From: Roseivivax jejudonensis
GTDB lineage: Bacteria > Pseudomonadota > Alphaproteobacteria > Rhodobacterales > Rhodobacteraceae
Length of the DNA: 64,000 bases
NCBI RefSeq assembly: GCF_900172265.1
Contig: NZ_FWFK01000002.1
Location: forward strand, 310,001 to 374,000
Reading direction: 5' to 3'
The notes beneath the pieces were generated by a model. The model searched no databases, was not told the origin of the DNA, and was given only the letters and a program-made list of their open reading frames with translations. Numbering within the stretch: the stretch's first letter is position 1; each line of letters opens with the position of its first letter. Of the stretch, positions 56,348-64,000 are shown in pieces. Made by a program: the position numbers and the translations under genes.

Positions 56348-56865
56348 CCGGAAAGGTACTCACCCTGTTCCTGGTGGCGGCGGCGCTCGCGGCCGGGCTC
56401 GCCATGTATTACCTCCAGGTCTATGCCTTCTACGAGGACGTGCCGGAGAACGACGCCGAGATCGTGCTGATGCGCGCCGGAGAGGACACCGCCGAGCCGA
56501 TCCCCTTCGAGACGTTCGAGGGCATCGACGCCGACAGCTCACCGATCCGCTATCGTGCCTGCTTCTCGACCGAGGTGTCGCTCGAGGCCGCCCGCGAGCG
56601 GTTCGAAGCCTATCCCGATGCCGCGCCGCGCGTGGCGCCGGGCTGGTTCTCGTGCTTCGACGCCGAGGCCATCGGCGAGATGATCGCGGACGGCCGGGCC
56701 GGCGTGTTCCTGTCCGAAGCCAATATCGAGTACGGCATCGACCGCGTGGTCGCGATCACCGAAGACGGCTTCGGCTACGTCTGGCACGAGATCAACGATT
56801 GCGGCGAGAAATCCTACGACGGCACGCCGCTCGGCGAGGATTGTCCGCCCCGCCCCGAAAGCTGA
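56344..56865 (+). CDS. DUF6446 family protein
   Basis: 173-aa protein of a Rhodobacteraceae family. An N-terminal membrane anchor ([20 protein letters not shown]), then an extracytoplasmic domain with [32 protein letters not shown] and a C-terminal pair of cysteines ([16 protein letters not shown]). It overlaps glyQ by 4 bp (ATGA) and is conserved between glyQ and glyS in this family. Function unknown. Confidence 0.85.
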   Translation: MTGKVLTLFLVAAALAAGLAMYYLQVYAFYEDVPENDAEIVLMRAGEDTAEPIPFETFEGIDADSSPIRYRACFSTEVSLEAARERFEAYPDAAPRVAPGWFSCFDAEAIGEMIADGRAGVFLSEANIEYGIDRVVAITEDGFGYVWHEINDCGEKSYDGTPLGEDCPPRPES

Positions 56866-56920
56866 TCGGGAACCCTAGCCCTGCCCTGCGCGCTTTTCCC
56901 GAGCGACGCAAGGAGCGATC

Positions 56921-57796
56921 ATGGCACAGCAAGCACCCGCATGGGTGGTCCCCGTCATGCGCGCGGGCTACAGCGCGCGCGCACTCGTCTACACGGTCGT
57001 GGGCAGCCTCGCCCTCGCCGCCGCCATCGACGGCGGCAGTGCAGAGGGAACGACAGGCGCCCTCGCCGACCTGAAATCGGAGCCGTTCGGCGTTGCGCTC
57101 TTGTGGGTCATCGCGATCGGCCTGCTGGCTTATGCGGTCTGGCGCTTTATTGCCGCGGCCCTGGATCTGGAGCGTCGCGGCGACGATTCTTCCGGCCTCT
57201 TCGCACGGGGCGGCCTCGTGGTGACGGGCCTGATCCACGCCGCGCTCGGGGTGTCCGTGGGCAGCCTCGCGATGGGCCGCTCGGGCGGCGGCGGCGACAG
57301 CGGGGCGCAGGACTGGACCGCGCGCCTGATGCAATTGCCCTACGGCAAGTGGATCGCCGCGGCGATCGCCGCAGGCATCATCGGCGCCGGGATATACTAC
57401 ATCCACAAGGGCATGGCGCGGAAATACGAGCGCACGATGCGCGTCACGCCGACCACGCGGAAGCTCGACCCGGCCCTGATGGCGGGCTTCGTGGCACAGG
57501 GTACGCTGATTGCCATCGTCGGTGCTCTTTTGGGTTATGCGGCGCTCACCGCGGACCCGAGCGAGGCCGGTGGCATCGGCGCGGCGCTCGATCAGGTGCG
57601 CTCCGCTCCGTTCGGTCGCGTTGCCCTTGGGGTCATCGCGGTCGGTGTCCTCGGCTTCGCCCTCGAGAACCTCGTGGAAGCGCGCTACCGGATCGTGCCG
57701 GCGCGGTCGGGCGGCGAAGTGGAGACGCTCGCGGCACGGGCCAAGGCGAAAGCCAAGGCCAAGGCCGAGGAGACGGCGCGCGCCGCACAGCGATGA
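56921..57796 (+). CDS. DUF1206 membrane protein
   Basis: 291-aa protein with three repeats of a two-helix unit, about six hydrophobic segments: RAGYSARALVYTVVGSLAL, ARGGLVVTGLIHAALGV and AGFVAQGTLIAIVGALLGY head the repeats. The C-terminus is Lys/Ala-rich (AKAKAKAKAEETARAAQR). Function unknown. ATG follows AGGAG. It lies between DUF6446 and glyS. Confidence 0.9.
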   Translation: MAQQAPAWVVPVMRAGYSARALVYTVVGSLALAAAIDGGSAEGTTGALADLKSEPFGVALLWVIAIGLLAYAVWRFIAAALDLERRGDDSSGLFARGGLVVTGLIHAALGVSVGSLAMGRSGGGGDSGAQDWTARLMQLPYGKWIAAAIAAGIIGAGIYYIHKGMARKYERTMRVTPTTRKLDPALMAGFVAQGTLIAIVGALLGYAALTADPSEAGGIGAALDQVRSAPFGRVALGVIAVGVLGFALENLVEARYRIVPARSGGEVETLAARAKAKAKAKAEETARAAQR

Positions 57797-57883
57797 CAGC
57801 GGGCCTCTGCTAGCTGCTGGACGATACCGTCGCGGGCCGGTATCCCCGCCGCGACCGACATTCCAGCGTTCGTGGATCCCAGC

Positions 57884-59986
57884 ATGCCCGACCTCTTGAT
57901 CGAACTCTTTTCCGAGGAGATTCCGGCCCGGATGCAGGCCCGCGCGGCCGAGGATCTGCAGACGCGGATGACCGACGGGCTGGTCGAGGCGGGGCTCACC
58001 TACGCCCATGCCGCGGCCTTCGCCACACCGCGTCGCCTCACCCTCGCGCTCGAGGGGCTGACCGAGTCGTCACCGACGTTGCGCGAGGAACGCCGTGGCC
58101 CCCGCACCGACGCGCCGGAAAAGGCCGTCGAAGGCTTCCTGCGCGGGGCTGGCGTCCAACGCGCGGACCTGATCGAGCGTGAGGAGAAGAAGGGGACGTT
58201 CTTCTTTGCCGTGGTCGAGACGCCGGGACGCCCCGCAGAGGCGATCATTGCCGAAGTACTCGACCGTGTCGTTCGCAACTTTCCATGGCCGAAATCCATG
58301 CGTTGGGGGTCCGGGAGCCTTCGCTGGGTGCGGCCGCTGCACCGGATCCTGTGCATCCTGAGCGATCAGGAGGGGCACCGCGTGGTCCCGCTCGAGATCG
58401 ACGGGATCGCCGCCGCGGATGTGACCGAGGGCCATCGCTTCATGGCGCCGGACGCATTTTCGGTAAACGGTTTCGATGATTACGTGGCGAAGCTGAAGCG
58501 CGCGCACGTCATCCTCGATCCGGCCGAGCGTGCCGAGATCATCCGCAACGACGCCGAGAACCGCGCGTTCGCCAGCGGTCTCGAACTGGTCGAGGATCGC
58601 GGGCTCCTGGCCGAAGTTGCGGGCCTTGTCGAGTGCCCGGTCGTCCTGATGGGCGAGATCGGGGCCGAGTTCCTCGACCTCCCGCCCGAGGTGCTGATGA
58701 CCTCCATGAAGGAGCACCAGAAGTTCTTTTCGGTGCGCAATCCGAAGTCTGGCCGCATCGAACGGTTCGTGACCGTCGCCAACCGCGAGACGGCCGACCA
58801 CGGTGCCACGATCCTCGCCGGCAACGACAAAGTGCTGTCGGCGCGGCTGTCGGACGCCAAGTTCTTCTGGGAAAACGACCGCCGCGTCGCGGTCGAGCAG
58901 AAGATGGCGCCGTGGATCGAGAGCCTTGCCGCGGTGACGTTCCACAACAAGCTCGGGAGCCAGGCGGCCCGGATCAACCGGATCGCGGCGCTCGCACGGG
59001 AACTGGCCCCGGTGGTCGGCGCCGACGCCGACCTCGCGGAGCGCGCCGCGCGCGTCGCGAAGGCCGACCTTTCGTCGGAAATGGTCTATGAATTCCCGGA
59101 ACTTCAGGGCCTTATGGGCCGCTATTACAGCGAGGCCGCCGGCCTCCCGGCCGCGGTGGCCACAGCCTGCGAAGAGCACTACTCGCCTCTCGGGCCCTCC
59201 GACGCCGTGCCCTCCGCTCCGGTATCCGTCGCCGTCGCGCTCGCCGACAAGATCGACACGCTGACCGGGTTCTGGGCGATCGACGAGAAGCCGACCGGTT
59301 CGAAGGACCCCTACGCGCTGCGGCGCGCGGCACTCGGCGTGATCCGGTTGCTTGTGACGAACGACCTGCGACTCGGGCTGCTGGATGCGGTGCGCAAGTC
59401 AGACACGCTTGTCGTCGAGAGCGCGGACGGGCTCGTCGGTCCGGGCATCGAGGCATTCGCGCCCGATCTCCTCGGCTTCTTCCACGACCGCCTGAAGGTG
59501 TATCTGCGCGATCAGGGCATCCGGCACGACGTCATCGACGCCTGCCTCGCGATGCCCGGCGCCGACGACCTGACGCTGCTGGTCAAGCGGGCGCGCGCGC
59601 TTCAGGACATCCGCGAGACCGAGGATGGCGAGAACCTGATCCAAGGCTTCAAGCGCGCCAACAACATCCTGGCACAGGCCGAGGAGAAGGACGGCGTCGA
59701 ATACAGCTTCGGCCCGGACCGCAAGTTCGCCGACGCGCCCGAGGAAACCGCGCTCTTCGATGCGCTGGACGCCGCCGAGGCGCGGATCGCCCCGGCAATG
59801 GCGTCCGAGGATTTCGCCACCGCGATGGCGGCCATGGCGGGCCTGCGTCCGGCCCTCGACGCGTTCTTCGACTCCGTTCAGGTCAATGCCGAGAACGAGG
59901 TGCTGCGCCGCAACCGTCTCAATCTGCTCAGCCGGATCCGGCAAGTCTGCCTGCAGGTCGCGGATCTTACGCGGCTCGAGGGCTAG
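57884..59986 (+). CDS. glyS: Glycyl-tRNA synthetase beta subunit
   Basis: tRNA-binding subunit of glycyl-tRNA synthetase. 700 aa, starting MPDLLIELFSEEIPARMQ, with KSMRWG, VLMTSMKEHQKFFSV, FFWENDRRVAVEQK and a C-terminal DALR-type anticodon-binding region (about 580-690). A GTG four codons upstream is possible, but ATG 57884 matches the family. Confidence 0.97.
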   Translation: MPDLLIELFSEEIPARMQARAAEDLQTRMTDGLVEAGLTYAHAAAFATPRRLTLALEGLTESSPTLREERRGPRTDAPEKAVEGFLRGAGVQRADLIEREEKKGTFFFAVVETPGRPAEAIIAEVLDRVVRNFPWPKSMRWGSGSLRWVRPLHRILCILSDQEGHRVVPLEIDGIAAADVTEGHRFMAPDAFSVNGFDDYVAKLKRAHVILDPAERAEIIRNDAENRAFASGLELVEDRGLLAEVAGLVECPVVLMGEIGAEFLDLPPEVLMTSMKEHQKFFSVRNPKSGRIERFVTVANRETADHGATILAGNDKVLSARLSDAKFFWENDRRVAVEQKMAPWIESLAAVTFHNKLGSQAARINRIAALARELAPVVGADADLAERAARVAKADLSSEMVYEFPELQGLMGRYYSEAAGLPAAVATACEEHYSPLGPSDAVPSAPVSVAVALADKIDTLTGFWAIDEKPTGSKDPYALRRAALGVIRLLVTNDLRLGLLDAVRKSDTLVVESADGLVGPGIEAFAPDLLGFFHDRLKVYLRDQGIRHDVIDACLAMPGADDLTLLVKRARALQDIRETEDGENLIQGFKRANNILAQAEEKDGVEYSFGPDRKFADAPEETALFDALDAAEARIAPAMASEDFATAMAAMAGLRPALDAFFDSVQVNAENEVLRRNRLNLLSRIRQVCLQVADLTRLEG

Positions 59987-60079
59987 ACGATCGCTCCGGA
60001 CGGCCGAGACCAAAGCGTCACGCCCCTGCCTCGAAGCGGCCCTTGTGCGGGCGTTTCGCAGGCGTATCCTGCGCCGGAG

Positions 60080-62662
60080 ATGAACGACGCCGCACCGCAG
60101 AAACCCGCCGAGACCGATCCAGAGGTCACACTGATCACGCCGACCGCGCCGGTCCGGTCGTCGACCCATGGCGGCCGTGCCAAGTGCCTGCAGCGGCTCG
60201 TTCGGCTGGACTTGCCCGTTCCGAAAACGGTCGCGCTGTCGTTCGATGCGGTGCGCGGCATTGCGCACGGCCGGATGCCCGACCTCGACGCACTGCTCGG
60301 CGCCTTTCCTGCCGGTGCGGTCCTCTGCGTCCGACCGTCATCCGAAGACCCGGACTGGGGCGGACCGGGCGCTGTGCTCAACGTCGGCCTGAATGACGCG
60401 ACCCACGCACGCCTGTCGGCCGAGATCGGCGTCGCGGCGGCGACCCAGCTTTATTCGCGGTTCGTGCATGCCTACGCGGTCGAGGTGGCGCGGCTCGATC
60501 CCGACGTGTTCTCGGACATCGAAGCGGAGGATGCGGACGGGCTGGCCGCCCTTCTCGACGCCTATGCCGAAGAAGCCGAAGAGCCGTTTCCGCAGGATCC
60601 CGCGGTTCAGCTCGGCGCCGTCCTGCGCTCGATGGCGCGCGCGTGGGAGGGCACGACCGCGCGCATCCTCCGACAGGCCAAGGGCGCACCGGCGGACGCC
60701 GGCCTAGGCCTCGTGGTGCAGGAAATGGCACTCGGACTCGGACACGGGGAATGCGGCTCCGGCGTGCTGCAGCTTGTCAGCCCCGTGACCGGCCTGCCGC
60801 AGATCACGGGGCGGTATCTGAGCCAGAGCCAGGGGCGCGAGGCGCTCGAGAAAGGCGCGGCCTCGCTCTATCTCGAGCGTGACGCGCGCGGTGCCTCGCT
60901 TCAGGACCTCGCCCCGGACGCCTTTGCCGAGCTGCTGAGCCATGCCGAACGCATGCGCCGGCGGCTGCGCGCGGAGATGCAGGTGGAGTTCACCATCGAG
61001 AGCGGCCGGCTGTTCATCCTCGACGGCGTCGTGGTGAAAGGGACCGCCCGCGCCTGCGTGCGCATGGCCGTGAGGCTCGCCGAAGACGGAATCATCTCGC
61101 GCCAGGAGGCTCTCCTGCGCGTGGAGCCGCGCGCGTTGTCCGAATTGCTGCACCGTCAGGTCGATCCCGAAGCGCATCGCGATCCGATCGGCAGCGGCGT
61201 CGCCGCGAGCCCCGGCGCGGCCTCGGGCCGGATCGTGTTCACCGCCACCGACGCGCAGGCGATGGCCGCGCGCAACGAAAAGTGCGTTCTGGTGCGCCGC
61301 GAAACCGCGTCAGAAGATGTGCGCGGCATGCACGCGTCCGTCGCCGTCCTGACCGAGCGCGGCGGCATGACGAGCCACGCCGCCGTGATCGGCCGCGGGC
61401 TCGGCCTCCCTTGCGTCGTTGGCGCTGGACGCATGGGCTTTCATCCGCGCAAACGCCTGCTGATGGCAGAGGACGGCCGCGTTTTCCGCGAAGGCGACAC
61501 GATCACTGTGGACGGCACCTCCGGCGCGATCCTCGCCGGAGCGCCGGCGATGGTCGAGGCGATGCTCGACGATTCGTTCCAGACACTGATGACCTGGGCG
61601 GACGAGGAACGCGACATCGGCGTGCGCGCCAATGCCGACACGCCGGCCGACGCGACCACCGCGCGAAATTTCATGGCCGGCGGAATCGGGCTCTGCCGCA
61701 CCGAGCACATGTTCTTCGAACCCGGCCGGCTGACCGTGATGCGCGAGATGATCTTCGCCGACGGCCCCGAGGACCGGCGCGCGGCGCTCGAACAGCTTTT
61801 GCCGATGCAGCGTGCCGATTTCATCGAGCTGTTCCGCATCATGACGGGGCTTCCGGTCTGCATCCGCCTGTTCGACCCGCCGCTGCACGAATTCCTGCCC
61901 TCCGATCGCTCCGGCATGCGCGAATTGGCAGAGGCGCTTGGACTGCCGGTGACGGACGTGACGCGCCGGGTCGAGTCGATGGGCGAATACAATCCGATGC
62001 TCGGGATGCGCGGGGTGCGCCTCGGCGTGACGGTGCCCGAGATCTACGACATGCAAGCGCGCGCGATCTTCGAGGCCACGCTGGAGGCGAGCCGCGAGGA
62101 TGCGCCCGTGGTCCCCGAGGTGATGATCCCGCTCGTGTCGACGCCGCGCGAGGTGGAGTTGGTGAAGACCCGCGTCGATGCCGTGGCCGCCGCCGTCCGG
62201 ACCGAGCGGGGCCGCGATTTCGACTATCGCCTCGGCGTGATGGTCGAAACGCCGCGCGCCTGCCTTCTGGCCGATCAGGTCGCGCGCCACGCGCAGTTCC
62301 TGAGCTTCGGAACCAACGACCTCACGCAGATGACCTACGGCCTGTCGCGCGACGATGCCGGGCGATTCATGTCCGACTACGTCGCGAAGGGGGTCTTCGC
62401 GGAGGATCCCTTTCACGTCCTCGACGAGCACGGCGTCGGAGAGCTCCTGCGCATCGGTGTGCAGCGCGGTCGCGCCGGCCGTGACGACCTGACCATATCG
62501 GTCTGTGGAGAGCATGGCGGTAACGCGGATTCGATCGCGGTATGCCGGGCGGCGGGAATCGATTACGTCAGCTGTTCGCCGTTCCGCGTTCCGGTGGCGC
62601 GATTGGCGGCAGCGCAGCTTGCGCTGCGCGATCGGGCCGACGACAAGATCAGCCACCCCTGA
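60080..62662 (+). CDS. Pyruvate phosphate dikinase paralogue (PEP-utilising enzyme)
   Basis: 860-aa member of the PPDK family. The phosphohistidine site GGMTSHAAVIGRGLG (His around 435) and the C-terminal PEP/pyruvate half (ANADTPADATTARNFMAGGIGLCRTEHMFF, SFGTNDLTQMTYGLSRDD, GEHGG, CSPFRVP) are intact. The N-terminal ATP-grasp half is altered: the usual GGKGANL start reads HGGRAKCLQRL, and the nucleotide-site VSVRSGARASMPGMMD is replaced by LCVRPSSEDPDWGGPGAV, though LNVGLND is kept. It may be a regulated or altered-substrate PPDK. It lies 93 bp after glyS, as in relatives. Confidence 0.85.
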   Translation: MNDAAPQKPAETDPEVTLITPTAPVRSSTHGGRAKCLQRLVRLDLPVPKTVALSFDAVRGIAHGRMPDLDALLGAFPAGAVLCVRPSSEDPDWGGPGAVLNVGLNDATHARLSAEIGVAAATQLYSRFVHAYAVEVARLDPDVFSDIEAEDADGLAALLDAYAEEAEEPFPQDPAVQLGAVLRSMARAWEGTTARILRQAKGAPADAGLGLVVQEMALGLGHGECGSGVLQLVSPVTGLPQITGRYLSQSQGREALEKGAASLYLERDARGASLQDLAPDAFAELLSHAERMRRRLRAEMQVEFTIESGRLFILDGVVVKGTARACVRMAVRLAEDGIISRQEALLRVEPRALSELLHRQVDPEAHRDPIGSGVAASPGAASGRIVFTATDAQAMAARNEKCVLVRRETASEDVRGMHASVAVLTERGGMTSHAAVIGRGLGLPCVVGAGRMGFHPRKRLLMAEDGRVFREGDTITVDGTSGAILAGAPAMVEAMLDDSFQTLMTWADEERDIGVRANADTPADATTARNFMAGGIGLCRTEHMFFEPGRLTVMREMIFADGPEDRRAALEQLLPMQRADFIELFRIMTGLPVCIRLFDPPLHEFLPSDRSGMRELAEALGLPVTDVTRRVESMGEYNPMLGMRGVRLGVTVPEIYDMQARAIFEATLEASREDAPVVPEVMIPLVSTPREVELVKTRVDAVAAAVRTERGRDFDYRLGVMVETPRACLLADQVARHAQFLSFGTNDLTQMTYGLSRDDAGRFMSDYVAKGVFAEDPFHVLDEHGVGELLRIGVQRGRAGRDDLTISVCGEHGGNADSIAVCRAAGIDYVSCSPFRVPVARLAAAQLALRDRADDKISHP

Positions 62663-62833
62663 GAATTTCGCACGCGACATATTGAATGTGAATTGTGGCG
62701 ATCGGCAAGACACCGCCGAAACCGAATGTCGCAAACTGGACTCGCAAGGCCGCCGTGTTTAGGCCCGCTCCCGTCTTGCCGCGCCCGGCGCAGATCGGGG
62801 GCAAGCCTGGGGATAACATTCTGAGGTGTGCTT

Positions 62834-63448
62834 ATGTTCCGTGTCCTGCTCGCGACACTCGCTGCCCTTGTGTGCGCGCTTCCGCTTCGTGCCGATACCG
62901 TCGAAGACGACATTGCCGACCTGATGCGCGTTGAAGGACGTGCCTTGAACGCCGCCAGCGCGGCGCATCTTCAGCGTCTCGTCACCACGCCCGACAACGC
63001 GGTGAAGTCGCTGCGCTACGACGCCCGCTGGCTGTCGCAGCATCCGTTCGACGCCGGCGGCCGCGATTGGCAGTGCCTGACCGAGGCGCTCTACTTCGAG
63101 GCGCGCGGCGAGAGTCTGCGCGGCCAGTTCGCGGTGGCCGAGGTCATCCTCAACCGCGTCGACAGCCCGCGCTATCCCGACAGCGTCTGCGGCGTGGTGA
63201 ACCAGACCTGCCAGTTCTCCTACACCTGCGACGGCCTGCCCGAGACGATGCACGAGGCGCGCGCCAAGACGCAGGTCGGCAAGGTGGCCGGTCTGATGCT
63301 GGAGGGCGCGCCGCGCGAGCTCACCGACGGGGCAACCCACTATCACACCGTCGCGGTCAGCCCCCGCTGGGCCAACGCGTTTCCGATGACCGCACAGATC
63401 GGCGTGCATCGCTTCTATCGTCAGCCGCTTCAGATCTCGATGCGCTGA
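62834..63448 (+). CDS. Secreted cell wall hydrolase (SleB/Hydrolase_2 family)
   Basis: 204-aa exported protein. Signal peptide MFRVLLATLAALVCALPLRA; then the SleB-like domain WQCLTEALYFEARGESLRGQFAVAEVILNRVDS, YPDSVCGVVNQTCQFSYTCDG and a final HYHTVAVSPRWANAFPM, with the catalytic Glu in EARGE. Acts on peptidoglycan amide or glycosidic bonds. ATG 62834 has GAGG seven bases upstream; a GTG two codons earlier is an alternative. Confidence 0.9.
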   Translation: MFRVLLATLAALVCALPLRADTVEDDIADLMRVEGRALNAASAAHLQRLVTTPDNAVKSLRYDARWLSQHPFDAGGRDWQCLTEALYFEARGESLRGQFAVAEVILNRVDSPRYPDSVCGVVNQTCQFSYTCDGLPETMHEARAKTQVGKVAGLMLEGAPRELTDGATHYHTVAVSPRWANAFPMTAQIGVHRFYRQPLQISMR

Positions 63449-63458
63449 CCGCGCCGCG

Positions 63459-63490
63459 AGGCGGATCTCGGCTCCGGCCGCGATCCGCCT
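63459..63490 (+). terminator. Hairpin after the cell wall hydrolase gene
   Basis: AGGCGGATC (63459-63467) and GATCCGCCT (63482-63490) form a 9-bp stem with a 14-base loop, 10 bp after the stop. No T tract. Confidence 0.5.
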
Positions 63491-63633
63491 GTCCCGCCGG
63501 CCGCATCCGGCACCACGCCCAATTCGCGCGCAGGCACCGTCGCGCCCGGTCGACGCGATGCCGCAAGCGGGTGGCAGCCGGTGCCGCGGCATGGTTAAGG
63601 TCGCGCAACACGATGCAAGCGCCGAGCCCTGCC

Positions 63634-64000
63634 ATGGCCTCCGAAATCCGTCTCGCCTTCTCCCACCCTGCCGAGCGCAGCCTCGCAACCGCGGGTGATG
63701 CGCCGCGCGACAGGATCAGCCTGCGCGACCATGTCCGCGAGGTCGAGATCGGCGCCTTCCAGGCCGAGCGTGGCACCACCCAGCGCGTCAACTTCAACGT
63801 CGTGGTCGAAGTGCTGCCCTTCACCGGGCCGCTCGACGACGACGTGGACCGCATCCTGTCCTACGACCGGGTCACCGAGGCGATCAGTGCCGAACTTGCC
63901 GCGGAACGCGTGAACCTGCTCGAGACGCTGGCCGAGCGGATTGCCGAGCGCATCCTCGCCGAGCCGCAGGCGCTGCGCGCCTTCGTGCGGATCGAGAAGC
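63634..64000 (+). CDS. folB: Dihydroneopterin aldolase FolB, 3' truncated by window
   Basis: Folate pathway enzyme: dihydroneopterin to 6-hydroxymethyldihydropterin + glycolaldehyde. Visible 122 residues include DRISLRDHVREVEIGAFQAERGTTQRVNFNVVVEV, DDDVDRILSYDRVTEAI and LLETLAERIAERIL. The long N-terminal extension (MASEIRLAFSHPAERSL) is typical of Rhodobacteraceae FolB; the ATG at 63634 is chosen, with another in frame at 63613. The gene runs past the window end. Confidence 0.9.
   Translation, partial: MASEIRLAFSHPAERSLATAGDAPRDRISLRDHVREVEIGAFQAERGTTQRVNFNVVVEVLPFTGPLDDDVDRILSYDRVTEAISAELAAERVNLLETLAERIAERILAEPQALRAFVRIEK

Overview
The window is a contiguous, GC-rich stretch of chromosome from an alphaproteobacterium, almost certainly a member of the Rhodobacteraceae (Roseobacter-like). 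The assignment rests on gene content: DUF4167, DUF6314, DUF6446, DUF1206 and Mth938-type proteins, a short ccmD in the ccm cluster, a PPDK paralogue downstream of glyQ/glyS, and a LuxR/LuxI pair. Coding density is very high. I see no insertion sequences, integrases, phage genes, CRISPR arrays or rRNA. There is one tRNA (Leu, anticodon TAG). Most of the window is core metabolism and cell-envelope biogenesis.

Layout. 0-5 kb: lptD (5' cut by the window), surA, pdxA, rsmA, a tight outer-membrane biogenesis/ribosome maturation operon. 5-13 kb: DUF4167 protein, prmC-prfA, small secreted and DUF1499 proteins, agmatinase, M20 amidohydrolase, mazG, YihY/BrkB membrane protein. 13-15.4 kb: fabD-fabG-acpP on the minus strand. 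15.5-18.4 kb: a redox block with a cytochrome b561-YceI fusion, a pseudoazurin and a separate YceI. 18.5-20 kb: rpsF-rpsR-rplI. 20-22.3 kb: a quorum-sensing cluster, XRE regulator, LuxR regulator and a LuxI with a C-terminal extension. 22.4-28.2 kb: trigger factor, tRNA-Leu, degenerate Hint protein, nnr, and glnB-glnA.

28.5-31 kb: two related proteins of unknown function flanking a secreted lytic transglycosylase; this is the least explained part of the window. 31-37.6 kb: DUF3445 protein, bioY, DUF6314, purB, a tiny secreted Cys protein, an unaccompanied fliG, a LpxL-type acyltransferase, a DUF1223 thioredoxin-like protein. 37.8-42.7 kb: acnA, a methyltransferase, atoE. 43-49.5 kb: a long minus-strand unit yajC-secD-secF-Mth938-ccmA-ccmB-ccmC-ccmD-ccmG, joining protein export to cytochrome c maturation. 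49.7-57.8 kb: a trypsin-like protease, serS, a TspO-like membrane protein, an acetyltransferase, a SufA/IscA-type protein, a peptidoglycan-binding pseudoprotease, glyQ, DUF6446, DUF1206. 57.9-64 kb: glyS, a PPDK paralogue, a SleB-type cell wall hydrolase and the 5' part of folB.

Main points for follow-up are the paralogue pair around the transglycosylase, the quorum-sensing cluster with its structured luxI leader, the protease-like protein that has lost its catalytic residues, the Hint domain without its nucleophile, the b561-YceI/pseudoazurin/YceI redox block, and the PPDK paralogue with an altered nucleotide-binding half. All family assignments come from reading motifs by eye; no database search was possible.
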